A stretch of DNA of 43,864 bases from JAWWPY01 sp964412845 (GCA_964412845.1 CAYPQM010000039.1:1-43864), one strand, 5' to 3'. Numbered from the stretch's first letter, positions 1 to 7,996 are shown. Notes: a model not told the origin generated them from the sequence alone. Program-made: numbers and translations.

Positions 1-141
1 CGCAAGATCACAATCTGCGGCCGGCGTGCCAGGCCGGCGAATTAGGCGCAATCGGTTGCTTTTATGGGAAGCCGGAATTTATTCTTCTTAATGCCCGGGG
101 GATGGGTCGTATTCGATGCATGGGCAAATGGGGAAATTACT

Positions 142-1104
142 ATGATTCGTCCGTTTTCTTACCTATCCTCCGCGGGCCTGCTGGCCGCCTCCCTACTCGT
201 CGCGGGCTGCGCGAACGGTGCCGGGCCAGCGTCATCGACAGGTGTCGAGAAACCAGATCTGACCGTCGCGGCCGTCCCGTCGGCCGACTCGGCGGGGTTA
301 TACATCGCCCAGCAGCGCGGGCTCTTCGCCGCCGAGGGCCTGCACGTGAAGATCGTGCCGGCCGGCAGCAGTTCCACGGCGATCACCGACCAGCTGGCGG
401 GCAGGTACGACGTCACGGTCGGCGGTTACGTCTCCTACATCCTCGCGGACGCCATGCACCATGCCCGGCTGCGCATTCTCGCCGCGGGATCGGTGCTGCG
501 GCCGTCCAGCCAGGAGGTGGTGGTCCCGGCCGGGTCACCGATCCAGTCCGCTGCCCAGCTCAGGGGCAAGTCGATCGCGGTCAACGCGCTCGACAACATC
601 GGCATGTTACTGGTCTGCTCAGTGCTGGCCGACAGCGGTGTACAGCCGTCTGACGTGCATTTCGTTCCTATCCCGTTCCCGCAGATGGCCACCGCTCTGG
701 CGGCGCACCGGGTGGATGCCGCATATCTCCCTGAGCCGTTCATCAGCCGGGCAGAAATGAGTATCGGTGCCCAGCCACTGCTCGATACTGATCAGGGGAC
801 GACCGAGGGCCTGCCGGTCAGCGGGTACATCGTGACCCAGGCGTGGGCGGACAAGTACCCCCGGACCGCGGCGGCCTTCCGCCGGGCCATCGTCGCGGCC
901 CAGACGATCGCCGGGACCAGCCTCGCGGCCGTCCGGCATGCCATGGCCAGGTTCGCGGGCGTGTCGCCCATGGCGTCGGCGCTGATGGTGCCGCCCGAAT
1001 ATCCGCAGGAAACGGACCCGACGGTGATCCAGCATGTCGCCGATCTCATGCGCAAATTCGGCTTCCTCCCGCAGGCCTTCGATGTCAGGAGGATGCTCGC
1101 CTGA
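142..1104 (+). CDS. ABC-type substrate-binding lipoprotein (NMT1/SsuA-like)
   Basis: The 320-residue product is a periplasmic-binding-type solute receptor of the NMT1/THI5/SsuA class, which captures small organic solutes (thiamine precursors, sulfonates, nitrate-like compounds) for an ABC importer. I chose the ATG at 142 because it gives a short signal peptide with hydrophobic core ending in the lipobox LVAGC (Cys23), so the mature protein should be lipid-anchored outside the membrane. The core has the family's early segment (SADSAGLYIAQQRGLFAAEG), a central GKSIAVN segment and DAAYLPEPF near residue 200. Longer in-frame starts exist (64) but would bury the signal peptide. No permease or ATPase gene follows; a TetR gene starts 36 bases downstream. 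Substrate unknown. Confidence 0.85.
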   Translation: MIRPFSYLSSAGLLAASLLVAGCANGAGPASSTGVEKPDLTVAAVPSADSAGLYIAQQRGLFAAEGLHVKIVPAGSSSTAITDQLAGRYDVTVGGYVSYILADAMHHARLRILAAGSVLRPSSQEVVVPAGSPIQSAAQLRGKSIAVNALDNIGMLLVCSVLADSGVQPSDVHFVPIPFPQMATALAAHRVDAAYLPEPFISRAEMSIGAQPLLDTDQGTTEGLPVSGYIVTQAWADKYPRTAAAFRRAIVAAQTIAGTSLAAVRHAMARFAGVSPMASALMVPPEYPQETDPTVIQHVADLMRKFGFLPQAFDVRRMLA

Positions 1105-1140
1105 GATCAGCCGCCAGGCGGCAACACGTAACCTCGGGTG

Positions 1141-1725
1141 ATGCCGAAACTGTGGAACGAGACGATCGAGGCACACCGCCGGGATGTCCGCGCGGCGATC
1201 CTCGACGCCACGGCCGCACTGGTGGCGGAGCACGGGCTGCTGTCGGTGACGATGTCGCAGATCGCCGGGGAGGCCGGTATCGGGCGCGCGACGCTGTACA
1301 AGTATTTCCCCGACGTCGAGGCGATACTGGTGGCCTGGCACCTTCGCCAGGTCGCCGGCCACCTGGAGCAGCTCACTCGGCTGCGCGAGCAAGCAGGCGA
1401 ACCCCGCGAGCGCCTCGAAGCGGTCCTGCTGGCCTATGCGCTCATCCACTACGAGCACCACGGGACCGAGCTGGCGGCGCTGCTCCATCAGGGGGAGCAC
1501 CTCGCCCACGCGAACCGTCAGCTCAACGAGCTCCTCAGGGGGCTGCTGGCCGAGGCCGCCCAGGCCGGTGCCGTCCGCGATGACGTCGATCCGGCCGAGC
1601 TGACGGCGTACTGCCGGCACGCCGTCAGCGCGGCCAGCGAGTTGCCGTCCAAGGCGGCGGTCGGCCGGCTGGTCGGGGTCACGCTCACCGGCCTCCGCCC
1701 GGATTCCCGCGCCGCCCGCCAGTAG
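1141..1725 (+). CDS. TetR/AcrR family transcriptional regulator
   Basis: A 194-residue one-component repressor. Residues about 13-60 form the TetR DNA-binding domain (AILDATAALVAEHGLLSVTM, then IAGEAGIGRATLYKYFPDVE containing the recognition helix). The C-terminal part is an all-helical ligand-binding and dimer domain with no recognisable ligand signature. A GTG lies directly before the ATG at 1141 and could equally be used. It follows the substrate-binding lipoprotein by 36 bases, so the two may be co-transcribed and the regulator may control that uptake gene. Its 3' end overlaps the convergent permease gene by 41 bases. Confidence 0.88.
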   Translation: MPKLWNETIEAHRRDVRAAILDATAALVAEHGLLSVTMSQIAGEAGIGRATLYKYFPDVEAILVAWHLRQVAGHLEQLTRLREQAGEPRERLEAVLLAYALIHYEHHGTELAALLHQGEHLAHANRQLNELLRGLLAEAAQAGAVRDDVDPAELTAYCRHAVSAASELPSKAAVGRLVGVTLTGLRPDSRAARQ

Positions 1726-3028
1726 CGGCGCCTGCGGCGCCCGGCGGCCGTCCGGGGTGAGCGGCGAAGCGGTCCCGGCAGTGCTCGGAGCAGAAGTAGT
1801 AGCGCTGGCCGCCATGCTCCAGGGTGGCGGGAGCGGGCTGGCGTTCGACCTGCATGCCACACACGGGATCGGTCGCGTAGCCAGTGCCGCCGCCCAAGCG
1901 TTCCCGGTTGCGGTGCAGCCAGTAAAGGGCGGCCCAGACGCCCAGGGCGAGGATGTCGAGGACGGTCGTGTAGTTCCAGCGCAGCGTGTCGCCCAGCACC
2001 ACGGCCGCACGGGACGCGGGCACCCAGCCCGCCGCCCGGAACAGTCCCTCGGTGGCCAGGCCGGCCAGGGACATCACCGCCCAGAAGATCCACAGCATCC
2101 GCAACGTCATCCGCCGCCCGTACTGCTTGCGGTAGATGAGCAGGAGCGGAAGGGTGATCAGGTCGGCGAAGATGAAGCTGATGACCCCCCCGAAGCTGAT
2201 GCCGCCCTGCCACAGCGCTGCGGCGAGGGGCACGTTGCCGATCGAGCAGACGAAGCTGATGATGGCCACGAACGGCCCCACGATCACGTTCTCCAGCGTC
2301 GTCCAGAAGCCGTGGCCGTGCAGGAAGACGGCGTTCCAGGCGCGCACGGGGACGAGGACGGCGAGGAAGCCGGCGACCAGGAAGCCGGTCACCATCTCCC
2401 GGCGCAGCATGGTGAGGTCGCTCATGGTGTAGCCCGCGGCATCGGACCAGCCCGCCGCCGAGCGGATCCGCCGCCGCCATGGGAGGCGCGCCAGCGCGGT
2501 GCGGCCGTCACCGTGCTCCTGGTGAGCACTGCGGTCCTGGTCGGCTGCCTGGCGGGCTTCGGCCAGTGCCCGCCCCCGGAACCACAGCCCGCCGGCGACG
2601 GCCAGCAGCACGATCATGATGATCCCGCCCGCGAATTCGGCGGCCACGAACTGCCAGCCAATCAGGACGGCGAGCACAATCCCCAGCTCGATGACCAGGT
2701 TGGTGGAGGCGAACATGAAGACCATCGCGGCCACGAAGTCGGCGCCGCGGGCGAACAGCGACTTGGCCATGGCTGACGCCGCGTACGAGCATGATGACGA
2801 CAAAGCGCCGTACAGGCCGGCCCGGGCGACCGTGCCGGGCCGGTGGTTACCGAGGCGGGACTGCATCTCGTCCCGGGACACGAAGGCCTGGATCGCACCG
2901 GACAGCCCGAAGCCGAGCACCAGGGCCCACAAGGTGTCCCAGAACATGTAGAACGCTTCCCGGACACCGCGGCCCACGTCGGTGAGCAGGTGCCCGGCAG
3001 TGACGGTGGCGAGCAGATCGGCGCGCAT
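1685..3028 (-). CDS. UPF0718/DUF318-type permease with C-terminal YHS/TRASH-like metal domain
   Basis: A 447-residue membrane protein of the ArsP/YraQ (DUF318) permease family, with two bundles of TM helices separated by a charged cytoplasmic loop (about residues 165-210); the family signature GALSSSCSYAASAMAKSLF lies near residue 75 and SIGNVPLAAALWQGGISFGG is its repeat in the second half. The C-terminus carries a YHS-like domain starting DPVCGM with Cys390, Cys413 and Cys417, i.e. C-x22-C-x3-C, the spacing described for TRASH heavy-metal domains. I chose ATG 3028; an upstream in-frame start at 3067 would run into the operator. A CsoR-like box lies 42-58 bases upstream. M. tuberculosis Rv2963, a permease of this type, is reported in the copper-responsive RicR regulon. 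Copper or another soft metal is inferred, not shown. The last about 20 residues are low-complexity Gly/Arg and overlap the TetR gene. Confidence 0.85.
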   Translation of the reverse strand: MRADLLATVTAGHLLTDVGRGVREAFYMFWDTLWALVLGFGLSGAIQAFVSRDEMQSRLGNHRPGTVARAGLYGALSSSCSYAASAMAKSLFARGADFVAAMVFMFASTNLVIELGIVLAVLIGWQFVAAEFAGGIIMIVLLAVAGGLWFRGRALAEARQAADQDRSAHQEHGDGRTALARLPWRRRIRSAAGWSDAAGYTMSDLTMLRREMVTGFLVAGFLAVLVPVRAWNAVFLHGHGFWTTLENVIVGPFVAIISFVCSIGNVPLAAALWQGGISFGGVISFIFADLITLPLLLIYRKQYGRRMTLRMLWIFWAVMSLAGLATEGLFRAAGWVPASRAAVVLGDTLRWNYTTVLDILALGVWAALYWLHRNRERLGGGTGYATDPVCGMQVERQPAPATLEHGGQRYYFCSEHCRDRFAAHPGRPPGAAGAATGGRRGNPGGGR

Positions 3029-3069
3029 CAGGCAGCCGTCACCCTGATCTCTTCGCGCACAGCGCACAT

Positions 3070-3086
3070 ATACCCATAGGGGGTAT
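3070..3086. promoter_or_regulatory. CsoR/RicR-like operator
   Basis: ATACCCATAGGGGGTAT is an inverted repeat with perfect 6-base ATACCC/GGGTAT arms around a 5-base centre, matching the GTACCC/ATACCC-type boxes bound by actinobacterial copper repressors CsoR and RicR. It sits just upstream of the TRASH-domain permease. No csoR-like gene is in the window, so the regulator would be encoded elsewhere. Confidence 0.6.
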
Positions 3087-3225
3087 GACTATCACGAGGG
3101 TCACGGCCCTGTCCAGCCGAGGGGCCAGCGGCGCCGGTCGCCGCGGGGGGCGGCTCCAGCCGGCGTGTCTTCACGCCCAGGCCCGGGCCCGGGCGGCCGC
3201 ACCGGGGATGATTTTACGTTACAGT

Positions 3226-3411
3226 ATGTCTATGATATCGACGGACTGTACGGATAGTGCTGAAGAGCTCGCTGACGTGATGAGCATCATCGCGGCCGGT
3301 GCCGCCGCAGCACGGCGATGTGCAGTCCTCAGACGTGCGGCCCTCAGACGTGCGGTCCTCAGACGCGCAGCCCCCACAGGTGCCGTCCCCAGACGTGGAG
3401 CCCTCAGGTGA
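3226..3411 (+). CDS. small hypothetical ORF overlapping the SIP start
   Basis: A 61-codon frame that begins MSMISTDCTDSAEELADVMS and ends in an Arg/Leu/Ala-rich tail made by the 15-bp tandem repeats (LRRAALRRAVLRRAAP). Its TGA (3409-3411) overlaps the proposed GTG start (3408) of the siderophore-interacting protein in a GTGA arrangement, as in translationally coupled genes. The first about 30 residues look protein-like and acidic; the tail may simply be the repeat read in one frame. No family recognised; it could be a leader peptide or not a gene at all. Confidence 0.3.
   Translation: MSMISTDCTDSAEELADVMSIIAAGAAAARRCAVLRRAALRRAVLRRAAPTGAVPRRGALR
3325..3408 (+). repeat. 15-bp tandem repeats, five and a half copies
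   Basis: Units start at 3325, 3340, 3355, 3370 and 3385, with a partial copy at 3400. The first three follow GTCCTCAGACGTGCG closely and the fourth and fifth are degenerate. The array ends at the proposed start of the siderophore-interacting protein gene, so it lies in its 5' region or at the end of the small upstream ORF. A GGAG at 3397-3400, within the last units, can serve as that gene's ribosome binding site. Confidence 0.85.
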
Positions 3412-4232
3412 GCGCAGGCCGGGCCGGTGCGCCCCGGCAGTTGCCGCATCCGGTGGCCCCCCGGGTAGTGGACGTCCGCCGGATCAGGCAGCTCACGCCA
3501 CGCCTGCTGCGGGTAACGTTGGCCGGCCCGCAACTGGCCGGGTTCCGCACCTCGGCGCCGACCGACCACGTCAAGGTGTTCTTCCCCGCCCAGCGGGGCG
3601 CGGAGCCGGTCGTGCGTCCGGCCGGGGCGGGCGACGCGAACCGCATCTACACGGTTCGCTCTTTCGTGGCCGACCCTGGCCAGCTGGACATCGATATTGT
3701 CCTGCACGGCACCGGGGCCGGCACCCGATGGGCAGGCCAGGCGCGGCCCGGCGACCGGGTCGGGGTGCTCGGACCGCGCGGCTCGAGGGTGGTGCCTGCG
3801 GACCTCGACTGGTACCTGCTGGCCGTGGACGAGACCGGCCTGCCGGCCGCCGCCCGGTGGCTTGCGGAACTGCGGCCGGGTGCCCGTGGCATCCTGCTGG
3901 CCGAGGTGGCTGACCCGGGCGAGGAACTCGCGCTCAGCTCGCCAGCCGAGGTCACCATCTGCTGGCTGCATCGTGACCGGGCCGGCGAGCACACCCTGGA
4001 ACGCGCCCTGCGAAATATCGAACCGCCGGCCGGTGACGGGTTCGTCTGGGTCGCGGGCGAGACCGGTGCCATCACGCCGATCCGGCGGTACCTGCGCGAC
4101 GAACTGCGCCTCGGCCCGGCACGCGTCGCCGTGGACGGTTACTGGCGCCGTGGGGTAGCCGACTACAGCCCCATGGAAGGAGATCCCTCGGCCGGGCCCG
4201 GCCACCGGAGCAGGCATTCGGATCGTGCCTGA
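3408..4232 (+). CDS. siderophore-interacting protein (ViuB-like flavin reductase)
   Basis: A 274-residue SIP-family protein: an FAD-binding beta-barrel (RVVDVRRIRQLTPRLLRVTL near residues 19-38; the flavin motif region NRIYTVRSF near residue 85) followed by a SIP NAD(P)H-binding half ending FVWVAGETGAITPIRRYLRD and the characteristic GYWRRGVAD. These enzymes reduce ferric iron in imported siderophores using a flavin, in the cytoplasm. I chose GTG 3408 with GGAG seven bases upstream; the in-frame ATG at 3318 would translate the tandem repeats into a PQTCG-type tail unlike the family. I see no IdeR/DmdR iron box upstream. No siderophore transporter is adjacent. It ends 9 bases from the convergent MarR-GNAT gene. 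Confidence 0.88.
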   Translation: MSAGRAGAPRQLPHPVAPRVVDVRRIRQLTPRLLRVTLAGPQLAGFRTSAPTDHVKVFFPAQRGAEPVVRPAGAGDANRIYTVRSFVADPGQLDIDIVLHGTGAGTRWAGQARPGDRVGVLGPRGSRVVPADLDWYLLAVDETGLPAAARWLAELRPGARGILLAEVADPGEELALSSPAEVTICWLHRDRAGEHTLERALRNIEPPAGDGFVWVAGETGAITPIRRYLRDELRLGPARVAVDGYWRRGVADYSPMEGDPSAGPGHRSRHSDRA

Positions 4233-4241
4233 GGGTTGCTC

Positions 4242-5168
4242 TCACTGGGCCCGGCCCGGCCGGTCCGGCGCGGGCGGACTGGACTGGCCCAGGGTCTTCT
4301 CGAACCAGTGGTCGGCGTAGGGTTCCTCGTTGAACGCGGCCACCTCGCGGTAGCCGGCCGCCCGGTACAGGCCGATCGCCTCGTCCAGCACGCGGTTGGT
4401 TTCCAGCCGGAGGGTGCGCACCTGGCGGGCCGCCGCGTGCGCTTCCAGGTCGGTGAGGAGCCGCCGGCCGAGCCCGAGTCCACGGACGGCGGGGGCGACC
4501 CACATCCGCTTGACCTCGGCCGGCGCGCTGTCGTGGAACTTGACCGCGGCGCACCCGACCGGCTCGGCGTGCAGCGTGGCGACCAGCAGCAGGCCCGCGG
4601 GCGGAGTCAGTTCTTCGTCCTCGGCCGAGATGCTCAGCGCCGGGTCGAAGCCGGTGTCGAAGCGGCGGGCCAGTTCGCTGAAGTACGCCCGCAGGCAGGA
4701 TCGGGCGTCTGGGCGCTGGGGGTCGCGCACGGTGACCTGGATCGCCGAGGCCAGCAGGAGCCGCTCGACGTCGGCCATCGCCGCGGCGAGCCGGGTGCGC
4801 TGACGCGGGCTGAGCGGTTCCAGGATGGACCGGGCCGCATCGTCAGAGCGCTGGTCAAGCACGGCCCGCTCGGCCAGCCCGCGGCTGGTGAGCCGCGCCG
4901 TGCGGATCCGCCGGTCGGCCCCGTTCTGCTCGACGGCGGCGAGACCGTCGTTCTCCAATGCCCGGAGCAACCGGCTCAGATAGCCCGAATCCAGGTCAAG
5001 CCGCGATCGCAGCAACCGGACGTCGCAGCCGGCCGGGCCGATCTCCCACAGCAGGCGCGCCTGCCCGAGCGGCCGGCCGCGCGACAGGAACGCGTCGTTG
5101 AGCGCGCCGATCCGCTGCGTGACGGTCCGGTTGAACCTCCGGACCTGGTCGACGATGTCCGAATCCAC
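4242..5168 (-). CDS. MarR-GNAT fusion: transcriptional regulator with acetyltransferase domain
   Basis: A 308-residue two-domain protein. Residues 1-150 are a MarR winged-helix domain (RLLWEIGPAGCDVRLLRSRL, LDSGYLSRLLRALENDGLA as recognition region, GADRRIRTARLTSRG as wing). Residues 160-295 are a GNAT N-acetyltransferase: VKRMWVAPAVRGLGLGRRLL holds the acetyl-CoA binding R/Q-x-x-G-x-G/A pattern, followed by LRLETNRVLDEAIGLYRAAG. This arrangement is a known actinobacterial fusion; the acetylated substrate is unknown. It starts two bases from a perfect 18-bp palindrome that is almost certainly its own operator, implying autoregulation. The tail (SSPPAPDRPGRAQ) is low complexity. Confidence 0.9.
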   Translation of the reverse strand: MDSDIVDQVRRFNRTVTQRIGALNDAFLSRGRPLGQARLLWEIGPAGCDVRLLRSRLDLDSGYLSRLLRALENDGLAAVEQNGADRRIRTARLTSRGLAERAVLDQRSDDAARSILEPLSPRQRTRLAAAMADVERLLLASAIQVTVRDPQRPDARSCLRAYFSELARRFDTGFDPALSISAEDEELTPPAGLLLVATLHAEPVGCAAVKFHDSAPAEVKRMWVAPAVRGLGLGRRLLTDLEAHAAARQVRTLRLETNRVLDEAIGLYRAAGYREVAAFNEEPYADHWFEKTLGQSSPPAPDRPGRAQ

Positions 5169-5169
5169 T

Positions 5170-5187
5170 CTCTGACTATAGTCAGAG
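5170..5187. promoter_or_regulatory. MarR-type operator, perfect palindrome
   Basis: CTCTGACTATAGTCAGAG is an 18-base perfect inverted repeat beginning two bases upstream of the MarR-GNAT start codon. Its length and position fit a MarR dimer site for autorepression. The region from here to 5452 (265 bases) holds no other feature I can support. Confidence 0.75.
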
Positions 5188-5452
5188 AATTACGACCGCC
5201 GCGCCGCGCTCCATTACTTGCTAGTAGGTCAGCGCCGGGGCGGCCAAGCCGTGCCCGTGGCCAGCAACGATGTAAACGGTGCCAGGCCCGGTGAACCATC
5301 ACCCACGGCAGTCCGTGACAGGGACGTACAGCTGACCCGGCAGTTGGCAGGGCGCGGGTGCGCCAGAACGCCGGCTCAGCGTTTCAGGGCGTCACTGGGG
5401 GACACATCCGTTGGCCGCAGCGTGTGACCGAAGCTGCCGGAAAGAAGAGATC

Positions 5453-5911
5453 ATGAATGTCTTCGCTTTGATCACCTGGGTCATCACCGCCTTCGCGGGG
5501 CTCTACCTGCTCGTCGTCTGGCTGATCGAATACGACGTCAGCGCGCCGGGCGGCGCGGTCAGCCGGCTGCCCCGCACGGTGATCACCGGGCATGTCCTGC
5601 TCGCCACTTCCGGCCTCGTCGTGTGGATCATCTACCTGATCGAGGACCGGGACATCCTCGGCTGGATCGCGTTCTCCACGCTCTGCGTGGTCGCGCTGCT
5701 GGGCCTGACCATGCTGGGCCGCTGGATCACCGTCCGCCGCGCGCTCCGGGCCGCGCTGCGCGCCAGCACCAGGGAAGGAGCGGTGAGCGCGCGCGCCGCC
5801 ACGCCCGCCGAAGGTCATTTCCCGGTCCCCATCGTCCTGGGCCACGGCCTCATGGCCAGTACCACGCTGGCCCTGGTGGCGCTCACCGTCCTGGGGATCG
5901 GGGGGAGCTGA
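5453..5911 (+). CDS. 4-TM membrane protein with two Gly-His helices
   Basis: A 152-residue integral membrane protein of no family I can name. Four hydrophobic helices lie at about residues 4-24, 42-63, 69-90 and 124-148. Helices 2 and 4 each begin with a similar motif containing a Gly-His pair (VITGHVLL with His47; IVLGHGLM with His131), suggesting an internal two-helix duplication and possibly a paired histidine site inside the membrane. ATG 5453 follows a GAAAGAAGAG ribosome site. The product at 36027-36692 aligns with it helix by helix. It lies 5 bases from the convergent VOC gene. Confidence 0.75.
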   Translation: MNVFALITWVITAFAGLYLLVVWLIEYDVSAPGGAVSRLPRTVITGHVLLATSGLVVWIIYLIEDRDILGWIAFSTLCVVALLGLTMLGRWITVRRALRAALRASTREGAVSARAATPAEGHFPVPIVLGHGLMASTTLALVALTVLGIGGS

Positions 5912-5916
5912 CCGGC

Positions 5917-6309
5917 TCAGCGTCCGCCGGGCGGCGGCTGCAGCACGCAGAATTCATTGCCGTCGGGGTCGGCGAGAACATGCCACCGCCAGCCCTCTTC
6001 GGCGACCGGCTCCCCGGTCATCAGCGAGCCGCCCAGATCGAGGATCCGGCTGACTTCGGTGCCCAGGTCGGCGGTGCGCAGATCCAGGTGCAGCCGGTTC
6101 TTGCCCTGCTTCTCGTCGTCTACCTGCTGCAGGAGTACCTCGATGCCCGCGCCGCTGGCCGGCCACAGGCTCCGGTACGTCCCGTTCGCCTGGCCACCGG
6201 CCGCGTACCCGAGCACACTCGCCCAGAACTGCGCTGACCGGTCCAGGTCAGCGCAGTCGATCACGATGACCAACTCGCCATTGCGGTAGGGCTGGGGCAT
6301 TCGCGGCAT
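5917..6309 (-). CDS. VOC-family protein (glyoxalase/bleomycin-resistance fold)
   Basis: A 130-residue single-domain vicinal-oxygen-chelate protein: VIVIDCADLDRSAQFWASVL opens the first beta-alpha-beta-beta-beta module, NRLHLDLRTAD carries the mid-domain His, and WHVLADPDGNEFCVLQPP is the typical C-terminal strand with the metal-site Glu. Substrate cannot be told from sequence; related proteins are lyases, dioxygenases or drug-binding proteins. ATG 6300 is an alternative start three codons downstream. A second VOC gene of the same subtype is at 39339-39722. Confidence 0.88.
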   Translation of the reverse strand: MPRMPQPYRNGELVIVIDCADLDRSAQFWASVLGYAAGGQANGTYRSLWPASGAGIEVLLQQVDDEKQGKNRLHLDLRTADLGTEVSRILDLGGSLMTGEPVAEEGWRWHVLADPDGNEFCVLQPPPGGR

Positions 6310-6336
6310 GCCCCCATGGTCTCAGCCGCGGTGGTG

Positions 6337-7476
6337 TTACCAGGCGAAGGTGTTGGCGTATCCGATGGGTGACGCGGGGATGAGCTGATGCAGGTGGATC
6401 GGGGTGGTGTGGGTGCCGTCGATGCTGGCCTGGGTGGCGCCGCACTGAATGAGGATGTGCCGGCCGCGCGGATCGGCCCACAGCACGCCGCAGTACCACT
6501 GGGCCTGGCTAGTTCCGGCGGGCCGGGTCAGCACCGCCTGCAGCGTGCCGGTGCGGGCGGAGAACCTGACCATGGAGGTCTTGGTGCCAGCGGCGCCGGC
6601 GGCCATGGTGGCGAACAGCGTGGATCCGTCCTGGCTGATCAGCGGGTTGCTAGGGCTGCTGAGGGTGGCGGTCCGGGTGCTGGCCGGGATGAGCAGGCTG
6701 GATGCCAGCGGGCTGGCGGCGGCGGTGTTGGTGTCGAGCAGGCGCACGCCGGAGCGTGCCGGGCGGGAGGTGTCCTGCCATTCGAAGGCCAGGGCGTGGT
6801 CGCCAGCCCAGGACAGGGAGAGAGCGCCGCCGAGGGCTGAGGTCCAGGCATGTGTCGCGCCGGTGGCCAGCGTGGTGACGTCGATGTGGCTGGCGAATGG
6901 GCCGGCCGGGTAATTCTGCCAGGCCACGGCCAGCTTGCTGGCGTCCGCGGTCACGGCCATGCCGTAGATCTGGGCGTCGTGCAACGGCCGGACGTTCAGC
7001 GTGGTCAGCCGGCCGGGCTTGCCGCCGGCGGTCAGCCGCAGCAGGTAGAACCGGTCGCTGGCGGTGGCCTGATCAGCCAGCACGAAGGTGCGGTCATCAG
7101 CCGCGGCGACCCAGGCAAAGGACGAGCGGGCCACCGGCCTGCCTACCTTTCCCAGCACTTTGCCGGTGGCCATATCCACGACGGACGCGGTCCCGCCAGA
7201 ACCGAGCGTCACCGCATACGGCGGCACGCCACGCGCCGCGGGTCCGGACGGCCACGGCGTCGTCGTGACTGGCGCGCCTGGGCCGTGGCCGGTCCAGGGG
7301 AATCCCGGCAGGGCGATGGCCGCCACGACGCCCATGACGGCCAGGCCCGAGACGGCGGCCCGGCGCGCGGTGCGCCTGCGGGCACGGCGCCGGATAACGG
7401 GCAGGGCAGGCGGCCGGGCCGTCCGCAGCGGCTGCGCCCACCTGGTGAACTGCTCGCGCAACTGGTCATCGTGCAT
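6337..7476 (-). CDS. membrane-anchored beta-propeller protein, likely anti-sigma partner
   Basis: A 379-residue protein with a cytoplasmic N-terminus (MHDDQLREQFTRWAQPLRTA), a basic stretch RRRARRRTARR, one TM helix (about residues 40-58) and a large extracytoplasmic domain of repeated beta-blades (for example SVVDMATGKVLGKVG, HIDVTTLATGATHAWTS, MVRFSARTGTLQAVLTRP) typical of WD40/YVTN-like propellers. Its ATG at 7476 lies inside the last codons of the upstream ECF sigma gene (11-base overlap), so the two are translationally coupled. By genome context it is the membrane partner or anti-sigma regulator of that sigma factor, although no zinc or anti-sigma motif is visible. The signal it senses is unknown. 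Confidence 0.8.
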   Translation of the reverse strand: MHDDQLREQFTRWAQPLRTARPPALPVIRRRARRRTARRAAVSGLAVMGVVAAIALPGFPWTGHGPGAPVTTTPWPSGPAARGVPPYAVTLGSGGTASVVDMATGKVLGKVGRPVARSSFAWVAAADDRTFVLADQATASDRFYLLRLTAGGKPGRLTTLNVRPLHDAQIYGMAVTADASKLAVAWQNYPAGPFASHIDVTTLATGATHAWTSALGGALSLSWAGDHALAFEWQDTSRPARSGVRLLDTNTAAASPLASSLLIPASTRTATLSSPSNPLISQDGSTLFATMAAGAAGTKTSMVRFSARTGTLQAVLTRPAGTSQAQWYCGVLWADPRGRHILIQCGATQASIDGTHTTPIHLHQLIPASPIGYANTFAW

Positions 7477-7996
7477 CGGGCACCGCCTCCGGGCGCTGGG
7501 TGAGTTCGGCCTCCAGGCGCCGTCGGCCGGCCGCCAGGCGCGTCTTGACCGTGCCCGCAGGCAGACCGCGCTCCTGCGCGATCGCCTCAACCGGCAGGTC
7601 AGCTAAGTAATGCAGGACGAGCACCTCGCGCTCGCGCAGGGGCAGGCGGCGCAGCGCGGCGCCCAGGGCGGTGAACGCCAGCGAGTCGTCGGGCATCGGT
7701 TCCGCGGCGCGCCGCTGCGTGGCGAGCTGGCCGCAGACCTTGAGGGCCCGCCGCACTCCGCGGCTGGAGTCAATCGCGATCCGCAGCGCTACCTGCCTGA
7801 CCCACGCCTCGGGCAACTCATAGCCGCCGAGCCGGGACCAGCGGGTGAGGGCGCGCGCAAAGGCCTCCTGGGCCACGTCCTCCGCCTGATGCCGGTCGCC
7901 GAGCATGGCCGCGACCATGGCCACGATCCGGCCGTAGTTGGCCTGGTAGAACTCCTGGAAGTCGGCGTCTTGCCGCACCGGCTCACCTTTCGCCAT
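7466..7996 (-). CDS. ECF RNA polymerase sigma factor (SigE-like)
   Basis: A 176-residue group 4 sigma factor. Region 2 spans about residues 10-75 (DFQEFYQANYGRIVAMVAAM, then GDRHQAEDVAQEAFARALTR, the core-binding and -10 recognition part), a short linker follows, and region 4 spans about 112-165 (ALRRLPLREREVLVLHYLAD, then GLPAGTVKTRLAAGRRRL as -35 recognition helix). It directs polymerase to stress-type promoters. It overlaps the downstream beta-propeller gene, which is probably its regulator. It has no fused anti-sigma domain, unlike the three sigma genes at 14-20 kb. Confidence 0.92.
   Translation of the reverse strand: MAKGEPVRQDADFQEFYQANYGRIVAMVAAMLGDRHQAEDVAQEAFARALTRWSRLGGYELPEAWVRQVALRIAIDSSRGVRRALKVCGQLATQRRAAEPMPDDSLAFTALGAALRRLPLREREVLVLHYLADLPVEAIAQERGLPAGTVKTRLAAGRRRLEAELTQRPEAVPDAR

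Noticed and set aside
619..2010. Long open frame on the minus strand across the lipoprotein and TetR genes
   Set aside because: High GC leaves antisense frames open; the plus-strand genes have clear families and the antisense product is Arg/Pro/Gly-rich with no domain.
3219..4217. 332-codon minus-strand frame opposite the siderophore-interacting protein
   Set aside because: Shadow of a clear SIP gene; its C-terminus is simply the tandem repeat in another frame.
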